In this document: positions 1 to 5,822 of the stretch, piece after piece
Position numbering within the stretch: the first letter of the stretch is position 1
How the letters are laid out: every line of letters begins with the position of its first letter
Origin: an uncultured Campylobacter sp.
GTDB taxonomy: Bacteria > Campylobacterota > Campylobacteria > Campylobacterales > Campylobacteraceae
Direction of reading: 5' to 3'
Assembly (NCBI RefSeq): GCF_938030815.1
Contig: NZ_CALHII010000138.1
Coordinates: forward strand, 1-6,226
DNA length: 6,226 nt
The notes under the pieces: generated by a model
Database searches by the model: none
Told to the model about the DNA's origin: nothing
The model's input: the letters and a program-made list of their open reading frames with translations, nothing else
Translations under genes and position numbers: made by a program

Positions 1-1
1 G

Positions 2-139
2 GGCTTTTTTACCGAGTTATTAGGCGCTCGCGTAGCCCTTGCGATCTGCGGCGCAATTAGCATTTTGCTACTGCTGGCGCTATTTTACGGCTTTAAAATA
101 CGGCGCAGGACGCATTTTATCTTTCGAGATAAAGTCTAA
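2..139 (+). CDS. C-terminal end of a membrane protein, probably a 12-TM (MFS-type) transporter (partial)
   Basis: One + frame is open from the left edge to a TAA at 137-139 and gives 45 residues; the start lies outside the window. The fragment has a Gly-Ala-Arg turn (GARVALAICG), then a strongly hydrophobic helix (roughly residues 11-30, rich in Leu, Ile and Ala), then a basic tail containing KIRRR. A short loop with a GARVAL-like motif leading into the last helix, followed by a positive cytoplasmic tail, is typical of the final TM segment of major facilitator transporters, so that is my best guess from family knowledge. The substrate cannot be told from this piece. The 85-nt gap to the next gene has a possible promoter but no convincing terminator, so readthrough into the reductase operon cannot be excluded. 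The call as the end of a real membrane protein is fairly secure; the MFS assignment is tentative. Confidence 0.55.
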   Translation, partial: GFFTELLGARVALAICGAISILLLLALFYGFKIRRRTHFIFRDKV

Positions 140-151
140 GCCAAAAGCTGC

Positions 152-180
152 ATTATCAAAATTAACCTTATTTTTACGAT
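152..180 (+). promoter_or_regulatory. Weak candidate sigma-70 promoter upstream of the psr-like operon
   Basis: The hexamer TACGAT at 175-180 matches the TA...AT positions of the -10 consensus and follows an A/T-rich stretch (about 157-175). This resembles epsilonproteobacterial promoters, which rely on a good -10 and A/T-rich upstream DNA rather than a clear -35. It lies 44 nt before the psrA start codon, leaving a leader of about 35-40 nt that would contain the SD hairpin at 191-221. No clear -35 and no operator repeat could be recognised, so this is only a candidate. Confidence 0.2.
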
Positions 181-190
181 GAAGCCTTAG

Positions 191-221
191 AATTCCTACC
201 AAAATTTAAAGGTAAGGAGTT
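191..221 (+). promoter_or_regulatory. Stem-loop enclosing the Shine-Dalgarno sequence of the psrA-like gene
   Basis: The SD of the next gene is AAGGAG at 214-219, 5 nt before the ATG at 225. The leader can fold so that 191-200 (AATTCCTACC) pairs with 211-221 (GGTAAGGAGTT). This gives about ten pairs, including one G-U, with a single bulged A at 215 and a loop of AAAATTTAAA. The SD lies within the 3' arm, so the fold would compete with ribosome binding. The pairing is read directly from the sequence. A regulatory role, such as conditional opening by temperature, a protein or an sRNA, is inference. The A/U-rich base of the stem means it may be only marginally stable. Confidence 0.35.
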
Positions 222-224
222 TTT

Positions 225-2488
225 ATGAATAGACGAAATTTCCTAAAAAGCACCGCCGCAATCGGTACGCTAGCGACGCTAAATCTAAATTTAAACGCTA
301 GCGCGGTTACCGGCGGGACGGAAAAGAAAGTCGCCAGCGTCTGCGAGATGTGCTCCTCGCGCTGTCCTATCGAAGTGACCGTAAAAACGGTCGCGGCGCT
401 CTCATCGAGGGCAACCATCGCTTTTCAAACAAAACCTCGGTCTGCGCTCGCGGAGGCGCGGGCATAAATCAGCTCTACGACGATCAAAGGCTCATTAAGC
501 CGCTCATTCGCGTGGGCGAACGCGGTGAGGGTAAATTTAAAGAGGCGAGCTGGGACGAGGCGCTTAAAATTTGCGCGCAGAAGCTTGGCGAGATTTCGCA
601 AAAATACGGCCCGCAAAGCGTAGTTTTTACCTCTAAAACGGGCGAACACCACACTCAGATGATGAATTTCGCCTGTGCCTACGGCAGTCCGAACATCTAC
701 TCGCACTGGTCCTGTTGCCCGGTCACCTACAATATCGCCGTGCCACACACCTTCGGCGCCAATATGCAAAGAGACTACGGCGATGCAAAATATATCGTAA
801 ATTTCGGCCACAATCTCTTTGAAGGCATCGATATCTCAAAAACCAAAAAGCTCGCAAAAGCCGCAAGTAGAGAGGACGTAAAGCTTTTGGTACTCGATCC
901 ACGCTTTAGCGTCGTAGCTTCTAAAGCCGACGAGTGGCTGCCGATAAAGCCGGGAACTGATGCGGCGTTTTTGATGGCGCTGATTCACGTCTGGCTGCGC
1001 GATAACAAATACGACAAAAAATTTATCGAACAATACGCCGTGGGGCTAGAGGAGTTAAGGCGGTCCGTGAAGGATACGACGCCGCTTTGGCAAGAGGGCA
1101 TCACGGGCATCAAGGCAGACAAAATCGAGCGCATCGCAAATGAAATTTACGCCGCGGCTCCCGCGGTCGTAATCGACTGGGGTCATAAAACCACGACCGC
1201 CAAAGCCGAATACGTCCGCACGCGCGCCATCGCGATCGCAAACGCGCTGATGGGAAACGTCGAGAAAAAGGGCGGAATTTACTTCTCTAAAGATTCCAAA
1301 ACCTTCAACGCGCTTTGCAAAGAGGATCTATTCCCTACCATCTCAAACCCGGATAAAAATTTTAAAATTCCAAAGACCGCACGTATCGACGGCTGCGGCG
1401 AGGAAGGTAGCGAAAATTTCTTCGTGCCGCGCAAACACGGCGTTTTGATGCAGATCGCGCCTACGATTTTAAGCGAAAAGCCATATCCGGTAAAAGGCTG
1501 GGTCAGCACGCGCTTTAACCACCTCATCAACGTTGCGGGCGTGGATAAGAGCGTAGAAGCGATCAAAAAGCTAGACTTCGTGCTCGCAATCGACGTGTAT
1601 ATGAGCGACTTCGCGTGCCTAGCCGACGTGATCTTGCCCGAATCCACCTATTTGGAGCGCGATGAGTCGATTCAAAACAAAGGCGGCACCGCGCCGGGAT
1701 TTGTGATGCGAAATAAAGCCGTCGAGCCGGTGGGCGATACGAAGTGCGGCTATGAAATTTTTAGAGAGCTTGCAAGGGTGATGAAGATTGATAAAGATTA
1801 CACCTGGAATAACATCGACGAATACCGCATGCAGCAAGCCAAAGGCAACGCCGAGCTAATCGCAAATTTAATCAAAAACGGCTACGTAAGCTACAAAGTG
1901 CCGAAGCTGTATTACCGAGAGCCGAAGCTCGTAGCTAAATTTATCGATAAATATCCTGCCGCCGCGGAGTTCGTGGACGAAAACGGCGAGATGAGCTCGC
2001 AGATGAAATTTAAAACCCCAAGCGGCAAGATCGAGCTTTTCGCGCCGAAAGTGGAGGAACTTTTCGCAGGATACGGCTGCTTAAATACCGAGGGTATGGA
2101 CGTATTCGGCGGGCACAAATACTGCCTCATGACCGGCAAGACCGCGCTTCACACCAACGGACATACGCAAAATGTCAAAATTTTAAACGATATGATGAGC
2201 GAATCGCCGGTTTGGATCAGCCCGGCTTCCGCAAAGGCGGAGGGGCTAAAGACGGGCGATATCGTGAAGCTCAAAAATAAATTCGGCGAGCAAAAAGCTA
2301 AAATTTTCGTCACGCAAGGCATCAGAGACGACTGCCTGTTTTTATACCACGGCTTTGGGCACGTAAGCCCGGGGTTAAAGCGCACGAACGGCATAGGCAC
2401 CAACCAAAGCGTCCTTCTCGATCCGGCTGCGGGTCCTGTGGTAAGCACGATGGTAACCAACGTCGGCGTCGATATAGTTAAAATTTGA
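225..2488 (+). pseudogene. psrA: Polysulfide/thiosulfate reductase catalytic subunit (PsrA/PhsA-like molybdopterin oxidoreductase), interrupted by a frameshift
   Basis: Catalytic subunit of a DMSO-reductase-family enzyme, expected to act in the periplasm reducing polysulfide or thiosulfate with electrons from PsrB. The start at 225 has a good SD (AAGGAG, 214-219) and encodes a Tat signal peptide: NRRNFLK, a hydrophobic stretch, then ASA near residue 27. The first three [4Fe-4S] cysteines (C40, C43, C47 in CEMCSSRCP) are in this frame, which then meets a TAA at 465-467 after 80 codons. The -1 frame carries the fourth cysteine (C74 in VCARGGAG), the probable molybdenum ligand (C165 in SHWSCCP), the central bis-MGD-binding domains and the C-terminal cofactor-binding domain (about residues 640-754), ending at TGA 2486-2488. 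One added A in the 383-387 run restores about 754 residues, the usual PsrA/PhsA length, and no other lesion is visible. Psr versus Phs versus a related sulfur substrate cannot be settled from sequence; the shorter length and motifs argue against ArrA-type arsenate reductase. Confidence 0.85.
381..392 (+). other. Frameshift site in the psrA-like gene (A5 run)
   Basis: Upstream, codons read GTG ACC GTA AAA in the signal-peptide frame. Downstream, homologous sequence (NGRGALIEGN) continues as AAC GGT CGC GGC in the -1 frame. The junction is GTAAAAACGG, with five A at 383-387; six A would give GTA AAA AAC GGT and a continuous protein, so the simplest event is loss of one A. A classic simultaneous-slip heptamer (X XXY YYZ) is not present in the incoming frame, because GTA cannot re-pair at CGT. 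A single Lys-tRNA could, however, slip from AAA 384-386 to AAA 383-385. Confidence 0.8.
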
Positions 2489-2499
2489 AAGGGGCAGTT

Positions 2500-3066
2500 A
2501 TGAAAAAACTCATAATGATTCACGACGAAAATTTATGTATAGGTTGCCAAGCCTGTTCGGTTGCGTGCAGGAATGAAAACGGCGTACCGAGCGGCGTTTA
2601 TAGGCTGCAGGTGCACGGCAAAACAAGCGGCGTTTTTCCGAATTTAAAACTTGATTATTCGCGCGCCAGCTGCGTTATGTGCGAGGACAGCCCCTGCGTG
2701 GACGTCTGCCCTACGGGAGCGAGCTTTAAAACCAAAGACGGCGTAACTCTTATAGACGAGAGACTTTGCGTCAGCTGCAAATACTGCATCCTAGCCTGTC
2801 CTTACGACGCGAGATTTGTAGATCCTATCACGCACGCTATCGGTAAATGCACCTTTTGCTACACTAACCGCACTAGCAAAGGCTTGCAGCCTGCCTGCGT
2901 AAGTGTGTGTCCGACCGACGCTTTAGTTTTCGGCGACGTAAATGACGTAAATTCCGAGGTAAGCAAGCTGCTAGCCAAAACGAGCGTAGAATATCCCAAA
3001 GCATATCTAAACACCAAGCCGCGCCTAGCGAATATCAAAAACAAAAAAGGAGGACGCTATGAATAA
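2500..3066 (+). CDS. psrB: 4x[4Fe-4S] electron-transfer subunit of polysulfide/thiosulfate reductase (PsrB/PhsB-like)
   Basis: Iron-sulfur subunit of 188 residues that should carry electrons from the membrane anchor to the molybdenum subunit on the periplasmic face. All 16 cluster cysteines of the DmsB/NrfC/PsrB family are present: C13-x2-C16-x2-C19-x3-C23, C58-x2-C61-x4-C66-x3-C70, C90-x2-C93-x2-C96-x3-C100 and C117-x2-C120-x12-C133-x3-C137, so four [4Fe-4S] clusters are expected. It has no signal peptide, as usual for this subunit, which is exported in complex with the Tat-bearing catalytic partner. The ATG at 2500 is preferred over an upstream in-frame TTG at 2485 because AAAGGGG at 2488-2494 sits 5 nt before it and the family starts with MKKL-type sequence. 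It begins 11 nt after the catalytic gene's stop and its last 8 nt overlap the anchor gene, indicating one operon. The reading frame is intact. Substrate naming follows the three-gene context; the cluster arrangement alone does not separate Psr from Phs, Nrf or Ttr. Confidence 0.93.
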   Translation: MKKLIMIHDENLCIGCQACSVACRNENGVPSGVYRLQVHGKTSGVFPNLKLDYSRASCVMCEDSPCVDVCPTGASFKTKDGVTLIDERLCVSCKYCILACPYDARFVDPITHAIGKCTFCYTNRTSKGLQPACVSVCPTDALVFGDVNDVNSEVSKLLAKTSVEYPKAYLNTKPRLANIKNKKGGRYE

Positions 3067-4030
3067 TATGTGGGGCGATATGAGCCAATACTCTGAAATT
3101 TACTGGCCTTGGCCGATTGCGATTTATCTATTTTTGGCGGGTCTTAGCGCGGGAGCGACGATGGTGGCGCTTTTAGTTGAATGGAATCGCCACGAAAGCG
3201 AGCAAAATTCCATCTGGGATGCGATGATTAGAGCGGGTGCGATCACGGCGCCGCTTACGATCTGCGCGGGGCTTTTGCTTTTGATCTTTGATCTGGGCAA
3301 GCCTCTTACCTTCTATCTTTTGCTGATCAAATTTAACTTCGGCTCTGTAATGAGCCTCGGCGTGGCGGCGCTTTTAATCTACGTGCCGCTTAGCTTTGTA
3401 TTTGCGCTATGCGTCTTCGGCGAGGAAATTTGTAAATTTAAACTACTTGCGTTCCTGCGACCTATCGTAAATTTACTAAGCTCATTCGCCAAAGCTTCCA
3501 AAGCTTTCGAGCAAGTTTTATTTATCCTTGCTCTTTGCGTGGGCGCATATACGGGCTTTTTGTTAAGCGCGGTGATGAAAATTCCGCTTTGGAATACTCC
3601 GGTGCTGCCGATTTTATTTTTGCTGTCGGGCTTTTCCAGCGGCATCGCGGCGAGCATTTTAGTGGGACTTCTGTTTTTTAAAGGCTCGTTAAACAAAGAT
3701 AGCATAAAATACCTTTTGGTGCTTGATCTGCGCGCGATACTCTTTGAGATTCCGCTTTTATTCATTCTATTTGTCGGGATGTATTTCGAGGGCGGCACTA
3801 GCGCGCTTGCGGCACAGCAGGCTTTGACGCACGAGGTTTACGGTAAAATTTTCTGGATCGGCGTTTTGGGTACGGGGCTCATCGCTCCGATCATCATTGC
3901 CTTTACGGCTCTGAAAAACCACGCCTACAAGCCTGCGTTTATAGTTTTAAATTCTTTCGTCGTGCTTTGCGGCGTCATTCTGCTTCGCTACTACATCGTA
4001 TATGCGGGGCAAATTTGCACGGGAGCGTAG
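3059..4030 (+). CDS. psrC: NrfD/PsrC-type quinol-oxidising membrane anchor subunit
   Basis: Integral membrane subunit of 323 residues expected to bind the PsrAB dimer and pass electrons from menaquinol to PsrB. About eight hydrophobic helices are visible, at roughly residues 18-40, 58-78, 97-119, 153-173, 182-206, 222-243, 263-283 and 293-314, the topology known for PsrC. The N-terminal WPWPIAIYLFLAGLSAGA segment is characteristic of the NrfD family and belongs to the first helix. The length fits family members of about 310-340 residues. The start at 3059 is set by a strong SD (AAAGGAGG, 3046-3053) and lies inside the end of psrB, giving an 8-nt overlap that suggests translational coupling. 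The stop codon TAG at 4028-4030 sits in the loop of a hairpin. Without a functional catalytic subunit this protein and PsrB would have no terminal partner unless another reductase uses them. Confidence 0.93.
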   Translation: MNNMWGDMSQYSEIYWPWPIAIYLFLAGLSAGATMVALLVEWNRHESEQNSIWDAMIRAGAITAPLTICAGLLLLIFDLGKPLTFYLLLIKFNFGSVMSLGVAALLIYVPLSFVFALCVFGEEICKFKLLAFLRPIVNLLSSFAKASKAFEQVLFILALCVGAYTGFLLSAVMKIPLWNTPVLPILFLLSGFSSGIAASILVGLLFFKGSLNKDSIKYLLVLDLRAILFEIPLLFILFVGMYFEGGTSALAAQQALTHEVYGKIFWIGVLGTGLIAPIIIAFTALKNHAYKPAFIVLNSFVVLCGVILLRYYIVYAGQICTGA

Positions 4031-4041
4031 TCTCGCTCCCG
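4020..4041 (+). promoter_or_regulatory. GC-rich hairpin spanning the psrC stop codon, upstream of the response regulator
   Basis: CGGGAGCG (4020-4027) and CGCTCCCG (4034-4041) form a perfect 8-bp stem with a 6-nt loop that contains most of the psrC TAG stop. The hairpin is followed by ATTTAGGG, with no T-run, so it is not a standard intrinsic terminator. It may instead be an RNA-stability or attenuation element between the reductase genes and the regulator genes. Its 3' arm (TCCC, 4037-4040) could also pair with GGGA (4047-4050) in the SD of the next gene, giving a competing fold. The function is inferred. Confidence 0.4.
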
Positions 4042-4056
4042 ATTTAGGGAACGGGT

Positions 4057-4710
4057 TTGAAAATTTTACTTTTAGAAGACGATTTTGAATACAGAAGCAG
4101 CGTAAGCGAGTATCTGCAGGAGCTTGGCTACGAGGTGGACGAATGCGAAAGCGGCGACGCAGCCTGCGATAAGATCGCCGCGAATACCTACCACTTGCTG
4201 ATCTTAGATATCAAGGTGCCGGAGGTCTCGGGCGAAGAGGTGCTTAGATACGCACGAAACCTCGGTCTTGGCACTCCCGTGATGATGATGACCTCGCTCG
4301 GCGACATCGACGATTTGAGCCAGTGCTACGAGCTAGGCTGCAACGAATATCTAAAAAAGCCCTTCCACCTAGCCGAGCTTAAATTTAGAGTAAGCGAGCT
4401 GATGCGAAAGTATTTCGGCGACGAAAAGGGCGCCGTCAAGATCGCGGATAAATTTCACTACTTCGCAAATTTAAAAATTTTAAAACGCGCGGACGAAGAG
4501 ATATCGCTAAGCGCCAAAGAGATCAAGATTATAGAATTTCTGCTCGCCAATATCAAAAGATTCGTAAGCGTCGATGAACTCATCGCCGACGTATGGGACG
4601 GTGAAGCGGGCAGCGTCGATGTGCGCGTGCATATCAGCAATCTCCGCGCCAAAACGAGCAACGACTTCATCCTCTCCAGCCGCGGACTCGGATATAAGAT
4701 CAATGCTTAA
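4057..4710 (+). CDS. OmpR/PhoB-family two-component response regulator
   Basis: Cytoplasmic DNA-binding response regulator of 217 residues, expected to be phosphorylated by the kinase encoded next. The receiver domain (about 1-115) has the acidic pair D8/D9, the phosphoacceptor D51 in LLILDIKVP, the switch residues T79 and Y98, and the conserved K101 in KKPF. A winged-helix effector domain follows (about 125-216), with LSAKEIKIIEFLL early and a C-terminal VDVRVHISNLR helix followed by SRGLGYKI, which defines the OmpR/PhoB class. The start is TTG at 4057: an in-frame TAG at 4045-4047 blocks anything upstream, the next Met is near residue 76, and AGGGA at 4046-4050 lies 6 nt before it. The TTG start and the preceding hairpin suggest low or coupled expression. 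It lies 26 nt after psrC and overlaps the kinase gene by 8 nt. Control of the psr-like operon is plausible by position but unproven. It is not recognisable as a named Campylobacter regulator. Confidence 0.93.
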   Translation: MKILLLEDDFEYRSSVSEYLQELGYEVDECESGDAACDKIAANTYHLLILDIKVPEVSGEEVLRYARNLGLGTPVMMMTSLGDIDDLSQCYELGCNEYLKKPFHLAELKFRVSELMRKYFGDEKGAVKIADKFHYFANLKILKRADEEISLSAKEIKIIEFLLANIKRFVSVDELIADVWDGEAGSVDVRVHISNLRAKTSNDFILSSRGLGYKINA

Positions 4711-5821
4711 AGGGTTTAAATTTACGCTTTTTAGCGCGATTTTCATCATCGGCGCCTTTATAAGCGAGAGTCTTTATATCATCTATTTAAATTCCAAAAT
4801 CGAGGAGAGCGCCGACGTCGCCGAGCTGATACAAAAAAGCGGCGAAGCCCTAGCCGGTGCGGATCTGAATCTAAAAGACGAGCTAATCTACGACTACGCG
4901 ATCCTAAATGCAAACGGCGAAATTTTAAGATCAAACCTAAGCGTCCAGCCGCCCGATTTTGCGTTTATCACGCTGAAATTCGGCGGACGGGTATTTTTTA
5001 AGCGCCACTTTCTACATGAGGGCAAGCTGCATTTCTTCGTCATCTCAAAAAAGATAAGCTACGCAAAGATAGAATTTATCGCGATCTCTACGATCTTTAT
5101 CACGATTTTTGTAGCGCTCATCATCGCGCTGTTTAACTACAAAATCATAAAAAATTTCTACGCGCAGCAAAGCAACCTCATCAAGGCGTTTTTCAACGAC
5201 GCGATGCACGAGCTAAAGACCCCTCTGGGCGTCGCGCTCATCAACACCGAGATGCTTGGGTTGCGTGACAAACACACTGCGCGTATCAAATCCGCACTCA
5301 AGCAGATGGTAATTACTTACGAGGACGTGGAGTACTTCATCAAAAGCGGCAAGATGAGCCTAAAAAGCCGCCGCATCGATATGAGCGAGTTTTTGGGCGC
5401 TAGGATAAATTTCATCTATCTGGTCGCAAAAAGCAAAAACATAAGCCTACAATCGCGAATAGCGCCCGACGTGAGCGTTTTTATGGACGAGACCTCGCTT
5501 ATGCGCCTCATCGATAACGCCCTAAGCAACGCCATAAAATACTCGCGCCCCGGCGGCAAGATCATCATCGGGCTGGAGAAAGGGGTGAGCATAGCGGTCT
5601 TTAGCGTGCAGGACTTCGGCATCGGCATAAAGGATACGAGCGCGATCTGGGATAGATACTCGCGCGAAAACACGGCTCTTGGCGGATTCGGTCTCGGGTT
5701 AAACATAATCGATAAAATTTGCAAGCGCTACGGAATCGCAAAAAGCGTCAGCTCGAAGCTCGGTGAGGGCAGCACCTTTTGCTACAAAATCCCGCTGTTT
5801 AAGCAGAAGCTTTTGGATTAA
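4703..5821 (+). CDS. Membrane sensor histidine kinase, partner of the preceding regulator
   Basis: Inner-membrane kinase of 372 residues. TM1 lies at about residues 8-28 and TM2 at about 124-146, enclosing a periplasmic sensor region of about 95 residues that contains no cysteine and no motif I recognise. There is little room for a HAMP domain: about 20 residues separate TM2 from the H-box FFNDAMHELKTPL, whose phosphorylatable histidine is H169. The catalytic domain follows with the N-box LIDNALSNAIKYS (N276 the probable Mg-ATP ligand), the G1 box DFGIGI (304-309), an F-box region IWDRYSRE and the G2 box GGFGLGL (327-333), so it should be an active kinase. The start chosen is ATG 4703, which overlaps the regulator stop (ATGCTTAA, 8 nt). 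Longer in-frame starts upstream would read antisensical low-quality sequence inside the regulator and lose the normal TM1 position. The SD is weak, so translational coupling is likely. The ligand is unknown; a sulfur compound is a guess from the operon context. Confidence 0.92.
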   Translation: MLKGFKFTLFSAIFIIGAFISESLYIIYLNSKIEESADVAELIQKSGEALAGADLNLKDELIYDYAILNANGEILRSNLSVQPPDFAFITLKFGGRVFFKRHFLHEGKLHFFVISKKISYAKIEFIAISTIFITIFVALIIALFNYKIIKNFYAQQSNLIKAFFNDAMHELKTPLGVALINTEMLGLRDKHTARIKSALKQMVITYEDVEYFIKSGKMSLKSRRIDMSEFLGARINFIYLVAKSKNISLQSRIAPDVSVFMDETSLMRLIDNALSNAIKYSRPGGKIIIGLEKGVSIAVFSVQDFGIGIKDTSAIWDRYSRENTALGGFGLGLNIIDKICKRYGIAKSVSSKLGEGSTFCYKIPLFKQKLLD

Positions 5822-5822
5822 A

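Noticed and set aside
268..303. Two copies of ACGCTAGCG 28 bp apart (267-275 and 295-303) in the Tat signal coding region, able to pair as an 8-bp hairpin
   Set aside because: Both copies encode ordinary Thr/Asn-Ala-Ser-type codons (Leu-Ala-Thr and Asn-Ala-Ser) in a low-complexity signal peptide. With only two copies inside a coding region, chance is the simpler explanation.
380..390. Programmed -1 ribosomal frameshifting as the main explanation for the split psrA frame
   Set aside because: The incoming frame lacks a proper X XXY YYZ slippery heptamer, and I see no upstream SD-like stimulator or clear downstream pseudoknot. The required product also has no known case in this enzyme family. 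A missing A is simpler.
4020..4041. Rho-independent terminator after psrC
   Set aside because: The stem is strong, but ATTTAGGG follows it instead of a T-run, so it was listed as a hairpin of unknown role.
4574..4702. Upstream extension of the kinase frame inside the regulator gene
   Set aside because: These 43 codons are Ser/Ala/Pro-rich, lie antiphase within the conserved regulator effector domain and would displace TM1. The ATG at 4703 with its 8-nt overlap is the natural start.
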